A DNA stretch of 64,000 bases from Agathobaculum massiliense (GTDB lineage: Bacteria; Bacillota; Clostridia; Oscillospirales; Butyricicoccaceae): the NCBI RefSeq assembly GCF_900291975.1, contig NZ_OMPN01000001.1, positions 2,232,001 to 2,296,000 on the forward strand, written 5' to 3'. The notes under the pieces are model-generated. The model worked only from the letters and a program-made list of their open reading frames with translations, did no database searches and was not told the origin of the DNA. The position numbers were made by a program, and so were the translations under genes. Positions 18,837 through 29,901 of the stretch are shown piece after piece; the stretch's first letter is position 1, and each line of letters opens with the position of its first letter.

Positions 18837-19340
18837 ATGTCTTTGACCAAGATCAATATTGCAGAGCAGTCGTTTAACCCGTTCGAGATGATTGGCAAGC
18901 AGTGGATGCTGATTTCCGCGGGAACGGAAGACAAGTGGAACACCATGACCGCAAGCTGGGGCGGCGTGGGTGTGATATGGGGCAAGCCCTCCGCAACCTG
19001 TTATATCCGCCACAGCCGGTATACAAAGGAATTTGTTGATGACAGTGAGTATTTTACACTGACATTTTTACAAGATGGAAACCGCGAAGCCCTGAACCTG
19101 ATGGGTACCAAGTCCGGACGGGACATGGATAAAATGCACGACAGCGGCCTGACGCCGGTGTTTGTGGAGGGGCAGCCGACGTTTGCGGAGGCGGCGCTCG
19201 TGCTTGTCTGCCGTAAGCGCTGCCGGAGCGAGATCGCGCCGGAGGATATTCTGCAGCAGGAGATTCTGGATAAGAACTATGCGGACCGCGATTTCCATGC
19301 CATGTATATCGGCGAGATCGTTGCGGCGTACAAAGGGTAA
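18837..19340 (+). CDS. flavin reductase-like FMN-binding protein
   Basis: A 167-residue single-domain protein of the flavin reductase/flavoredoxin type (split beta-barrel binding FMN). Visible features are WMLISAGTEDKWNTMTASWG near residue 22, the CYIRHSRYTKEF segment, and a LMGTKSGRDMDK loop followed by a C-terminal DFHAMYIGEIV strand. Cytoplasmic, no signal peptide. An AACAGGAGGG site precedes the ATG. Substrate unknown; monocistronic. Confidence 0.85.
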   Translation: MSLTKINIAEQSFNPFEMIGKQWMLISAGTEDKWNTMTASWGGVGVIWGKPSATCYIRHSRYTKEFVDDSEYFTLTFLQDGNREALNLMGTKSGRDMDKMHDSGLTPVFVEGQPTFAEAALVLVCRKRCRSEIAPEDILQQEILDKNYADRDFHAMYIGEIVAAYKG

Positions 19341-19427
19341 TCAAATCTCTACAGACTGTTCACAAAATCGACAGGGTGCCGGGCGTATACTGAAAAAGAA
19401 AACAACCGGAACCGGAGGAAACCATCT

Positions 19428-21122
19428 GTGAAAAGAAAACTGCTCAGCCTGCTTCTGTGCGCTGTGCTGGCGTTGGGCGTACTGCCCGCGCCGGCGTTCG
19501 CAGGCTATGAGAACTTTACCGAACAGCAGCCCTATACCGGCCAGTTTGCGGATGTGCCGCCTGACGCCTGGTATGCGGAAAACGTGGAGCTGGCCTATGA
19601 ATACGGCCTGATCAACGGCGTTTCGCAAACGTCCTTTGCGCCGGACAACAGCCTCACGATGGCGGAAGCGGTCAAGCTGGCGGCCTGCCTGCATAGCATT
19701 TACCAGAACGGCGCGACGGACTTTGCGGCATCCTCTCCGTGGTATACGGTTTATGCGGCGTATGCGTTGGAAAACGGCATCCTGTCCGCGCCGCTGGAAA
19801 GCTATGAAGCGGCGGCGACCCGCGGCGCGTTCGCGGATGTGCTGGCGAAAGCCTTTCCGGAGGAGGCGCTCGAGCAAGTCAATTCCGTGGAGGACGGGGC
19901 GATCCCCGATGTGCCGGAGGGGGCGTATTACGCCGACGCGGCATATCTGTTGTACCGAGCGGGCGTCCTGACTGGTTCGGACGCATCCGGCCGGCTTTTG
20001 CCGGACAGCACCATCAAGCGCAGTGAAGCTGCCGCGATCGTGACGCGCATGGTGGAGCCGGCGCTGCGGCAGACAGTTACGCTTGAGGTAAGGGAGACGC
20101 TGACCGCGGACGAGGCGATAACGTACTGCATGCCCGCGGTATTCAAGCTGTACTCCTATGATGCAAAAGGCAGCCTGCTCGGTATGGGCAGCGGCGTGCT
20201 GATCGGGCCGGACGGAGATGCGGTCACCTGCGGGCATGTGGTAAACGGCGTGTACCGCCTAGTCGCGGAGCTGACGGACGGCACACGCCATGAGGTCAGC
20301 ATATACGACCTGAACGCGGATATGGACATCGCGCATATCCAGCTCGAGGGGAGCGGCCTGCCATACCTACAGACTGCGGAAACGGTGCAGGCGGGCGATA
20401 CGGTGTATGCGCTCGGTTATCCTGGCGGCGGGAGGGCGAAACTGACGCAGGGAACGGTGATCGACCCATATAATACGGATTACACAACGCCCATGATCGA
20501 GAGCAGCGCCTCGGTTATCAGCGGCAATTCCGGCGGCGCGCTGGTGGACAGCGCCGGAAGGCTGGTCGGCATCACGGTCAGCAGTCAGTCCGGCGGCAAG
20601 CCGTCGTTCTCTGTGCCGATTACCGCTCTGAAGGAACTGGACGGCAGCGAGGCGGTAAGCGTCGCCGCCTATACGGACGCGCACCGTCCGGCGGCTTCCC
20701 GCTGCTACGCGGGGCTGTATCCGGTGCCGGATTTCGGCAAAGTGACCGGCGTGCCCCTGTTCGCGTGGTCGCGCGATCGGAACCCATCCTTTGGGGGAAG
20801 CTATTTTTATTATAAGATGTCCGACATGCCGGACGAGCAGCAAAAGCTGCTGCAGTACTATGCGGCGCTGAACGAAAATACATTTTACCTGTTTTCCGGA
20901 GATGCGTTCACCTCCTCGGCCGGATATCTGTATTCCGTGCAGCTTTATCAAACGACCTATCAGGGGTACGATGTTCTCGCGGTGGTCGTAACCGGACTTC
21001 ATTCCAACTTGATCGGCGGTCTGCCTCAGACCGCCGGTTTTTTTTGCAGGCATTTGCGCAGGATGTGGGCGGATATGAATTTTCTGCGTCAATACTGTAT
21101 CATTTCACAAAAAGGGAAATAA
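19428..21122 (+). CDS. secreted S1C (trypsin-like/HtrA-type) protease with SLH domains
   Basis: A signal peptide (residues 1-25, LLLCAVLALGVLPAPAFA) is followed by three SLH-type cell-surface anchoring repeats (about 36-215). A chymotrypsin-fold protease follows with His270 (TCGHVV), Asp300 (DMDIAH) and Ser368 (SGNSGGAL). The start is GTG at 19428 behind ACCGGAGG. No PDZ domain is seen. A perfect terminator lies inside the frame at 21014-21045, about 26 codons before the stop, and the last residues (CRHLRRMWADMNFLRQ) do not look like a domain. The natural stop may have been lost or shifted. Confidence 0.88.
   Translation: MKRKLLSLLLCAVLALGVLPAPAFAGYENFTEQQPYTGQFADVPPDAWYAENVELAYEYGLINGVSQTSFAPDNSLTMAEAVKLAACLHSIYQNGATDFAASSPWYTVYAAYALENGILSAPLESYEAAATRGAFADVLAKAFPEEALEQVNSVEDGAIPDVPEGAYYADAAYLLYRAGVLTGSDASGRLLPDSTIKRSEAAAIVTRMVEPALRQTVTLEVRETLTADEAITYCMPAVFKLYSYDAKGSLLGMGSGVLIGPDGDAVTCGHVVNGVYRLVAELTDGTRHEVSIYDLNADMDIAHIQLEGSGLPYLQTAETVQAGDTVYALGYPGGGRAKLTQGTVIDPYNTDYTTPMIESSASVISGNSGGALVDSAGRLVGITVSSQSGGKPSFSVPITALKELDGSEAVSVAAYTDAHRPAASRCYAGLYPVPDFGKVTGVPLFAWSRDRNPSFGGSYFYYKMSDMPDEQQKLLQYYAALNENTFYLFSGDAFTSSAGYLYSVQLYQTTYQGYDVLAVVVTGLHSNLIGGLPQTAGFFCRHLRRMWADMNFLRQYCIISQKGK
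21014..21045 (+). terminator. intrinsic terminator inside the protease reading frame
   Basis: A perfect 10-bp stem CGGCGGTCTG-CCT-CAGACCGCCG followed by GTTTTTTTT. It lies before the in-frame stop codon, so transcripts ending here would lack a stop. Confidence 0.9.
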
Positions 21123-21297
21123 AAACGGGAAACCGACGAAAAAGCAAAATAATTTGTTGGAAAAAGAATGGATTATACGAAAAATGGAGAAATAAAAAAC
21201 CGCGGCATGGAGAAACTCTCATGTTTTGCCGTCATTTTGCACAATATAGCTTTAGCAAATCGGTGAAATCCCACAATAGAACACGAAGCGCCCTGCA

Positions 21298-21306
21298 TGA
21301 TATAAT
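21298..21306 (+). promoter_or_regulatory. extended -10 promoter of ppdK
   Basis: TGATATAAT, with TATAAT at 21301-21306 and no convincing -35. The leader to the ATG at 21366 is about 55 nt. Confidence 0.5.
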
Positions 21307-21365
21307 ATCTTTGCGTGAGTGAAGTGTGTGGAGAGCACAGAAACGAAATGGAGGAGAAGACCCAA

Positions 21366-23999
<2,634 letters not shown>

Positions 24000-24007
24000 A
24001 AGCTGAT

Positions 24008-24041
24008 AAAAAAAGCCCCTCCATCTGGAGGGGCTTTTTTC
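24008..24041 (+). terminator. terminator after ppdK
   Basis: Stem AAGCCCCTCC-ATCT-GGAGGGGCTT with A-run before and TTTTTT after; can act on both strands. Confidence 0.9.
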
Positions 24042-24085
24042 GTTGCATATATGGACGGGCTTTGCTATAATAAATAAAAGTATGC

Positions 24086-24331
24086 CTATTCCGGCGGGTA
24101 GAGCTGCTGCATCAGGGAGAGGGCAAACCGGATGCCCTGTTGGAAGCATTGATAGGCATAGTCGCAGAAAGTAAGCGCCTGTTCATCCAATAATGCGGAC
24201 AACTGCCGCGTTTGTTCGGAAGAAAGCTGATTTTTGAGTATCAGAAAAGCAGGCGCTTTGGTAAAGTCGTCTGGCATGGTCAAACCGTGTGTGCAGTAGT
24301 GGGCAAAGAGGTCTTCCGTATTTGGTATCAT
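24086..24331 (-). CDS. small helical protein (DUF6809-like)
   Basis: An 81-residue helical protein with no membrane segment. The C-terminal pattern CFQQGIRFALSLMQQLY resembles the 'F-x-GFR-x-A-x-L-M' ending of short DUF6809-type proteins found beside Clostridia regulators. It is divergent from an XRE-type repressor, with a shared promoter-operator region in the 73-bp gap. Function unknown; a target of the repressor or a partner is inferred from position. Confidence 0.6.
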   Translation of the reverse strand: MIPNTEDLFAHYCTHGLTMPDDFTKAPAFLILKNQLSSEQTRQLSALLDEQALTFCDYAYQCFQQGIRFALSLMQQLYPPE

Positions 24332-24363
24332 AATAATCGCCTTATTTCATGTATCGTGAGATT

Positions 24364-24392
24364 ATTATAAATCATAAAACATGATTTATCAA
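24364..24392 (-). promoter_or_regulatory. promoter of the 81-residue gene
   Basis: On the minus strand: TTGATA (24387-24392), a 17-bp spacer and TATAAT (24364-24369). The operator palindrome lies between the hexamers. Confidence 0.65.
24368..24388. promoter_or_regulatory. operator palindrome between divergent genes
   Basis: TAAATCAT-N5-ATGATTTA is a perfect 8-bp inverted repeat lying inside the minus-strand promoter. It is the likely binding site of the XRE protein encoded next to it. Confidence 0.6.
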
Positions 24393-24404
24393 GAGGGAGA
24401 AGCT

Positions 24405-24605
24405 ATGGATTATTTGGACAGGTTTCGCAAAAGGCGTAAGGAAATTGGGCTGCGTCAAACAGATGTAAGCGCGGCGCTGGGATTGGGGAAATCAACCTAT
24501 AGCATGTACGAGACACGAAAAAACAAAATGGATGTGGAAACGTTCGCCGCAATCTGCCGCCTGCTGTGCATCACGCCCGATGAAGCACTGGGATTTGATG
24601 AATAA
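24405..24605 (+). CDS. XRE-family helix-turn-helix regulator
   Basis: A 66-residue Cro/CI-type DNA-binding protein consisting of one HTH domain: MDYLDRFRKRRKEIGLRQTD, then VSAALGLGKSTYSMYETRK (recognition helix) and VETFAAICRLLCITPDEALGF. The ATG at 24405 follows AAGAGGGAGA. A perfect palindrome 17 bp upstream suggests autoregulation and repression of the divergent 81-residue gene. Confidence 0.85.
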   Translation: MDYLDRFRKRRKEIGLRQTDVSAALGLGKSTYSMYETRKNKMDVETFAAICRLLCITPDEALGFDE

Positions 24606-24621
24606 AGAGATTCGGGTGGAA

Positions 24622-24645
24622 ATCTCCATGCGGAGATGCTATAAT
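24622..24645 (+). promoter_or_regulatory. rmlA promoter with overlapping inverted repeat
   Basis: Extended -10 TGCTATAAT (TATAAT at 24640-24645). The perfect repeat ATCTCC-ATGC-GGAGAT (24622-24637) lies just before it, where a regulator could block polymerase. Confidence 0.5.
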
Positions 24646-24683
24646 ATTCCTGCAATATCAGAACAAAGATAGAGGAACGCCAT

Positions 24684-25541
24684 ATGAAAGGAATTATTCT
24701 TGCCGCGGGCAAAGGCTCGCGCCTTTACCCCATGACGCGGCCGGTTTGTAAGCCGCTGCTGCCCGTCTATGATAAGCCGATGGTTTATTATCCGCTGGCC
24801 GTGCTGCTACAGGCTGGCATACGCGATATCCTGATTATCATTCCGCCCGGAGAGGAAGGGCCGTTTTACCGCCTGCTGGGTTCGGGTGGGCGCTTCGGCG
24901 TCAATATCACCTATGAGGTGCAGGAGGTCGCGCGCGGCATCGCGGACGCGCTGTTGATCGGCGAGCAGTTCATCGGAAAGGACGATGTCTGCCTGGTGCT
25001 GGGGGATAATATTTTCTATTCCCCGTTTTTTGAGGATTACCTGAACCGTGCGCTCGCATTGGGGGAGGGCGCTTGTGTGTTCGGACACTATGTGAACGAC
25101 CCGCGCGCGTTTGGCGTGGTGGAATTTGACGAGGCGGGCAATGCAGTTTCCATTGAGGAGAAGCCGCGCTATCCCAAATCCAATTATATCATCCCGGGCC
25201 TGTACTTCTATGATAACGACGTGATGGAGATCGCCCACGCCCTCAAGCCCTCCGCGCGCGGCGAGCTGGAAATCACGGACGTTAATCTGGAATACCTGCG
25301 CCGCGGCAAGCTGCATGTGGTCAAATTTGACCGCGATTTTGTCTGGCTGGACGCGGGTACCGCGGAAAACCTGCTGGGCTCCGCGCAGGAGGTCAAGCGC
25401 GTGCAGGATGAAACTGGCCGCTATATCGCCTGCCTGGAGGAGATCGCGTACCAGCGCGGCTACATTTCCCACCAGGCGCTCATGCGCCTTGCGTCTGATT
25501 TGGATAAGACGCTGTACGGGCAATACCTGCAATGCCTGTGA
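24684..25541 (+). CDS. rmlA: glucose-1-phosphate thymidylyltransferase
   Basis: Makes dTDP-glucose from glucose 1-phosphate and dTTP, the first step to dTDP-rhamnose. The 285 residues begin with the nucleotide-binding signature KGIILAAGKGSRLYPMT. VLGDNIFY near 111, VVEFDEAGNAVSIEEKP and FVWLDAGTAENLL are also family-specific. It is an orphan here: rmlB, rmlC and rmlD are not adjacent. Next to glgX, so it may also feed glycan metabolism. Ribosome site AGAGGAACGCC. Confidence 0.95.
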   Translation: MKGIILAAGKGSRLYPMTRPVCKPLLPVYDKPMVYYPLAVLLQAGIRDILIIIPPGEEGPFYRLLGSGGRFGVNITYEVQEVARGIADALLIGEQFIGKDDVCLVLGDNIFYSPFFEDYLNRALALGEGACVFGHYVNDPRAFGVVEFDEAGNAVSIEEKPRYPKSNYIIPGLYFYDNDVMEIAHALKPSARGELEITDVNLEYLRRGKLHVVKFDRDFVWLDAGTAENLLGSAQEVKRVQDETGRYIACLEEIAYQRGYISHQALMRLASDLDKTLYGQYLQCL

Positions 25542-25552
25542 GCGCCGCTCTG

Positions 25553-25591
25553 AAACAAAGCCGCCGGAATTTTTCCGGCGGCTTTTTGTTT
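25553..25591. terminator. bidirectional terminator after rmlA
   Basis: Stem AAACAAAGCCGCCGGAA / TTCCGGCGGCTTTTTGTTT. Confidence 0.9.
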
Positions 25592-25602
25592 GCCCTGTGC
25601 GG

Positions 25603-25631
25603 TGGACAAAAGCGTTCCGTCGGGGTATACT
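25603..25631 (+). promoter_or_regulatory. sigma-A promoter of glgX
   Basis: TGGACA (25603-25608), a 17-bp spacer and TATACT (25626-25631). Confidence 0.7.
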
Positions 25632-25672
25632 GAACCCATAAGCATCCGTCCGTCAGCACAAGGAGGGAACCC

Positions 25673-27775
25673 ATGTCCGAGAAAACCATACTGCCCGTGC
25701 AGCCGGCGTCTGTCCAGCCCCTGCGCGCGACCGGAACCGTGTGCGGCTTCGCCGTGCGGCCCGGCCTGTTCCTGCTTAACGGCGCAACGCCCGTGCCGGG
25801 CGGCGTCAGCTTCACCATCCATTCGATTGGCGCGGTCCGCTGCGAGCTGTGTCTGTTCCGGCGTACTGAACAGCAGCCGTATGCGGTTTTGCCGTTTCCG
25901 GATAGCTGCCGCATCGGAAACACCTGGTCGATGATCGTGTTTGGTCTGGAGATCACGGAGTTTGAATACGCCTACCGGATGGATGGGCCATATGACCCCG
26001 CCCGTGGGCTGCTGTTTGACAGGACGCGCTTCCTGCTCGACCCCTATGCCCGCGCCGTCACCGGACAAAGCCGGTGGGGGGAGAAGCCGGCGGCGGAAAC
26101 GGCGTATCATGCCCGCGTGGTTGAGGATGCGTTCGATTGGGGCGCTTTCAGCGACCCGCATATCCCGTTTCAGGATATGGTGATTTATGAGACGCATGTG
26201 CGTGGTTTTACGCGCCATCCATCGTCAGGTGTGGCGCACCCGGGGACCTTCGCCGGCCTGATGGAAAAGATACCCTACCTGAAAGCGCTCGGCATAAACG
26301 CGGTCGAGCTGATGCCGGTGTTTGAATTCGACGAGTTGGCCGAGGAACGCGTGGTGGACGGCCGGACGCTGCTCAACTACTGGGGCTATAATACCGTGTG
26401 CTTTTTTGCGCCCAACACGGGTTATACGGCGGCGGTCGAGTTCAACCGCGAGGGGACCGAGCTGAAAACGCTGATCCGCACGCTGAATGCAAACGGCATT
26501 GAGGTCATTCTGGACGTGGTGTTTAACCATACTGCGGAGGGCGACGAGCGGGGGCCGTTTTTCTCATTCAAGGGGATGGACAATAATGTGTATTACATGC
26601 TTACGCCGGATGGGCGGTACTATAATTTTTCCGGCGTCGGTAATACGCTCAACTGCAACCACCCGACTGTGCGGCAGTTTATTCTGGACTGCCTGCGCTA
26701 CTGGGTGGTCGAATATCGTGTGGACGGGTTCCGCTTCGACCTGGCGAGTATCCTGGGGCGCGATGAGGATGGCGGCCCGCTGTCCGAGCCGCCGCTGCTC
26801 GAAAGCCTGGCGTTCGATCCGATTCTGGGGCGCGTCAAGCTGATTGCAGAGGCCTGGGACGCGGGCGGCATGTATCAGGTTGGCTCGTTCCCCTCCTGGA
26901 ACCGCTGGGCGGAATGGAACGGGAAATACCGCGACGATTTGCGCCGCTTCCTTAAGGGCGACGCCGGACTGGCGCAGGCGGCGGTACAGCGTATCTGCGG
27001 CTCGCCCGACCTGTATCCGCCGGATAAGCGGCAGAACGCCTCGGTCAATTTCCTGACCTGCCATGACGGCTTTACCCTGTACGACCTGTATGCCTATAAC
27101 CAGAAGCATAATGAGGCGAACGGCTGGGGGAATACGGACGGCGCGAATGACAACAATAGCTGGAACTGCGGCGCGGAGGGGGAGACGGACGAGCCGGCAG
27201 TACTGGAGCTGCGCGACCGCCTGCGCAAAAACGCGTTTGCCGTGCTGCTCTGCAGCCGCGGCGCGGCGATGTTCCTAGCTGGCGACGAGTTCGGCAATAC
27301 GCAGTTCGGCAATAACAACGCCTATTGCCAGGATAACGAAGTCTCCTGGCTGGATTGGGAACGGCTGGAACAGAACCAGGGCCTGTTCCGGTTTGTGCAG
27401 CAGATGATCGCGCTACGGAAAGTGCATCCGGTGCTGCGCGACGCGACCAGCCCCGCGGCCTGCGGCTGGCCGGACGTATCCCTGCATAATGGAGAGGCAT
27501 GGAACGGTCGGATGGAGGGGGAAACCAGGCAGATTGGCGTGCTGTTCGCAGGCCGGAACGAGGAAAATACGGCGGACGACCTTGTACTGCTTGCGGTCAA
27601 CGCGCATTGGGAGGCGCGGGAGCAGCAGATTCCCGCGGCGCCGGAGGGGCTTCGCTGGCGGCTTGTCCTGCACACGTCCTGCGCGGAGCCGTTCGCGCCG
27701 GATATCCCATTTGACGGCGCGCGCTTTACGCTGGGGCCGCGCTCGGTGGCGGTGGTGGCCGCGGAGCGCCGGTGA
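25673..27775 (+). CDS. glgX: glycogen debranching enzyme / isoamylase (GH13)
   Basis: Cleaves alpha-1,6 branches in glycogen or starch-like glucans. The 700 residues comprise a CBM48-like N-terminal domain (about 20-140), then the GH13 barrel with DVVFNHTAEG, GFRFDLAS (nucleophile Asp near 355), LIAEAWD (acid/base Glu near 393) and NFLTCHDGF. The RTLLNYWGYNTVCFFAPN segment is typical of GlgX/isoamylases rather than pullulanases. No signal peptide, so cytoplasmic. AAGGAGGG before the ATG. Ends before a terminator. Confidence 0.92.
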   Translation: MSEKTILPVQPASVQPLRATGTVCGFAVRPGLFLLNGATPVPGGVSFTIHSIGAVRCELCLFRRTEQQPYAVLPFPDSCRIGNTWSMIVFGLEITEFEYAYRMDGPYDPARGLLFDRTRFLLDPYARAVTGQSRWGEKPAAETAYHARVVEDAFDWGAFSDPHIPFQDMVIYETHVRGFTRHPSSGVAHPGTFAGLMEKIPYLKALGINAVELMPVFEFDELAEERVVDGRTLLNYWGYNTVCFFAPNTGYTAAVEFNREGTELKTLIRTLNANGIEVILDVVFNHTAEGDERGPFFSFKGMDNNVYYMLTPDGRYYNFSGVGNTLNCNHPTVRQFILDCLRYWVVEYRVDGFRFDLASILGRDEDGGPLSEPPLLESLAFDPILGRVKLIAEAWDAGGMYQVGSFPSWNRWAEWNGKYRDDLRRFLKGDAGLAQAAVQRICGSPDLYPPDKRQNASVNFLTCHDGFTLYDLYAYNQKHNEANGWGNTDGANDNNSWNCGAEGETDEPAVLELRDRLRKNAFAVLLCSRGAAMFLAGDEFGNTQFGNNNAYCQDNEVSWLDWERLEQNQGLFRFVQQMIALRKVHPVLRDATSPAACGWPDVSLHNGEAWNGRMEGETRQIGVLFAGRNEENTADDLVLLAVNAHWEAREQQIPAAPEGLRWRLVLHTSCAEPFAPDIPFDGARFTLGPRSVAVVAAERR

Positions 27776-27782
27776 ACAACAG

Positions 27783-27819
27783 GAAAAAGCCCGTAGAGCA
27801 AATGCTCTGCGGGCTTTTT
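27783..27819 (+). terminator. terminator between convergent glgX and etfA
   Basis: Stem AAAAGCCCGTAGAGCA / TGCTCTGCGGGCTTTT with A-run and T-run on the two sides, so it may serve both genes. Confidence 0.88.
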
Positions 27820-27948
27820 GTCAATTTCACACGGCAGAAAGCCGCAGCCGGGCTTGCCGTTAGGCGGCGGCAGGCCATGCGGCGCGGATCATATCCCGTA
27901 CTGCATGAGAGGTACAGCGGCGGCGGTTTTCCGCAGGTGGTCTGTTTT

Positions 27949-29058
27949 TTACTTAGCAGCTTTAGCAGCCTTGATAGCGTCGATCATCATGGGAACGACC
28001 TTGAACAGGTCGCCGCAGATGCCGTAGTCGGCAACGTCAAAGATCGGCGCGCCATCAGCCTTGTTCACCGCGATAATGCACTCGGAATCCTGCATGCCGG
28101 CCTTGTGCTGGATCGCTCCCGAAATGCCCAGCGCAATGTACAGCTTCGGATGTACCGTCTTGCCCGTCTGGCCTACCTGGTGGTCCGCCGTCAGCCAGCC
28201 CGAGTCGATCGCCGCACGGCTGCCGCCTACTACGCCGCCAAACTCCGACGCCAGCTCTTCCGCCAGCTTGATGCCCGTCTCTACATCCTTCGAGATGCCG
28301 CGGCCTACCGATACCACTACCTCTGCACCCGTCAGGTCTACCAGCTCCTTGGCTTCCTTTACGACCTCAAGCACCTTGGTCTCGATGTCCGCTTCGCTCA
28401 GGCTGATGCTCAGCTTCTCTACCACTACCGCATTCGCCTTCGCTTCGTCGTACTCGCTCTTCTTCAGCACGCCCGGGCGAACCGTCGCCATCTGCGGACG
28501 GAAACGCGGGCAGATGATCGTCGCCATCAGGTGTCCGCCGAACGCGGGACGCGTCATCTTCAGGTTGCGGTCAGAGCGGTCCAGCGCGTCGATCTGCGCC
28601 TCCGGCAGCGTCGACGCTTCCTTCAGGAACGCCGCGTACTTCTCCACATCTACGTCCAGATGCGTGCAGTCTGCGGTCAGGCCCGTGTGCAGACGCGCAG
28701 CGCAGCGCGGACCCAGGTCTCGGCCGATGTTCGTCGCCGCGATCAGCATGATCTCCGGCTTCTTCTCCATTACCGTGTCGCAGATTACTTTCGCGTATGC
28801 GTCCGTCGTGTAGGTCTCCAGCAGCGGCGAATCCGCGATGTATACCTTGTCCGCTCCGTATGCGCCAAGCTCCTTGGCCATTCCGTCTACGTCCTTGCCC
28901 AGCAGCAGGCCGCACAGCTCTACGCCCATGTCGTCCGCCAGTTTGCGCCCCTCGCTCATCAGCTCAAGCACCGTCGGCTGCAGCTTGCCCTGGCGCTGCT
29001 CACAGAATACCCAAACCCCGCTGAAATCGGCCAGATTGGTGTTGTTAAATTCAGCCAT
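27949..29058 (-). CDS. etfA: electron transfer flavoprotein, alpha subunit
   Basis: FAD-carrying subunit of the EtfAB dimer that works with butyryl-CoA dehydrogenase, in Clostridia by electron bifurcation between NADH, crotonyl-CoA and ferredoxin. The 369 residues have an N-terminal alpha/beta domain and a C-terminal FAD domain. The latter has VVSVGRGISKDVETGIKLAE, GGVVGGSRAAIDSGW, HQVGQTGKTV and ALGISGAIQHKAGMQ, the canonical FAD-binding set. It is the last gene of bcd-etfB-etfA, 21 bp after etfB. The family signature is unambiguous; bifurcation is inferred from the operon. Confidence 0.96.
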   Translation of the reverse strand: MAEFNNTNLADFSGVWVFCEQRQGKLQPTVLELMSEGRKLADDMGVELCGLLLGKDVDGMAKELGAYGADKVYIADSPLLETYTTDAYAKVICDTVMEKKPEIMLIAATNIGRDLGPRCAARLHTGLTADCTHLDVDVEKYAAFLKEASTLPEAQIDALDRSDRNLKMTRPAFGGHLMATIICPRFRPQMATVRPGVLKKSEYDEAKANAVVVEKLSISLSEADIETKVLEVVKEAKELVDLTGAEVVVSVGRGISKDVETGIKLAEELASEFGGVVGGSRAAIDSGWLTADHQVGQTGKTVHPKLYIALGISGAIQHKAGMQDSECIIAVNKADGAPIFDVADYGICGDLFKVVPMMIDAIKAAKAAK

Positions 29059-29079
29059 TGTTCATTATTCCCCTTTCCT

Positions 29080-29880
29080 TCAGATGATGTGCTTCTTCAG
29101 AAGCTCCGCCGCGAGGGTCTCGCACGTCGCCTTGTCCGCGCCCTCAAGCATCTTGCCCTTGCCCTTCTGCGGCGGCGTAAACGACTTGAAGATGTTCGTC
29201 GGCGACCCCCTCAGTCCGATCGTGGGGGGATCGATCAGCGGATCATCCTGCAGGGGGTTGTACTCATATACCGCCACCGGCTTGGCGTAGCAGTCCATGA
29301 TCCCGCTCAGCGACATATAGCGCGGTGCGTTCAGCTCCTTGATGCACGTCAGCAGGCACGGCGTCTTCGCCTGGATGGTCATGTACCCGTCCTCCAGCAT
29401 GCGCTTGACGGTTACCGTGTTGCCTTCCTTCTTGATGTCCGCCGCGTACGAAATCTGGGGTACGCCCAGCTTCTCCGCGATCTGCGAGCCTACCTGCGCC
29501 GTATCGCCGTCGATCGCCTGCCGTCCGCAGAATACGATATCGTCGTCCTCTAGGCCCACCTTCTTCACTGCCGCCGCGAGGATCTGCGAGGTCGCGAAGG
29601 TGTCCGATCCGCCGAACTCACGGGCCGATACCAGCACCGCCTCGTCCGCGCCGCGCGCCAGCAGCTCACGCAGCATGCCTTCCGCCGGCGGGGGACCCAT
29701 CGTGATTACAACTACCTTGCAGCCCGTCTCATCCTTCAGCTTCAGCGCCGCTTCTACCGCGTTCAGGTCGTCCGGATTCGTGATCGTTTCCATCGACGCT
29801 CGGTTCAGCGTCCCGTCCGGATTCACCGCTACCTTGCCGGAGGTATCCGGAACCTGCTTTACACATACGATTGCTTTCAT
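29080..29880 (-). CDS. etfB: electron transfer flavoprotein, beta subunit
   Basis: Partner of EtfA. The 266 residues start with KAIVCVKQVPDTSGKVAVNP and contain the ETF-beta signature in VKRMLEDGYMTIQAKTPCLL near residue 155, and a DIVFCGRQAIDGDTAQVG nucleotide-binding loop. In bifurcating Clostridia this subunit holds the extra FAD; that role here is inferred from operon context. A 21-bp gap separates it from bcd and another from etfA, consistent with one transcript. Confidence 0.96.
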   Translation of the reverse strand: MKAIVCVKQVPDTSGKVAVNPDGTLNRASMETITNPDDLNAVEAALKLKDETGCKVVVITMGPPPAEGMLRELLARGADEAVLVSAREFGGSDTFATSQILAAAVKKVGLEDDDIVFCGRQAIDGDTAQVGSQIAEKLGVPQISYAADIKKEGNTVTVKRMLEDGYMTIQAKTPCLLTCIKELNAPRYMSLSGIMDCYAKPVAVYEYNPLQDDPLIDPPTIGLRGSPTNIFKSFTPPQKGKGKMLEGADKATCETLAAELLKKHII

Positions 29881-29901
29881 AGTTCTGTTCTCCTCCTTTT
29901 C

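Noticed and set aside
27772-29553. A 593-codon plus-strand frame opposite etfA/etfB
   Set aside because: Shadow of the Etf genes, which have full family motifs on the minus strand.
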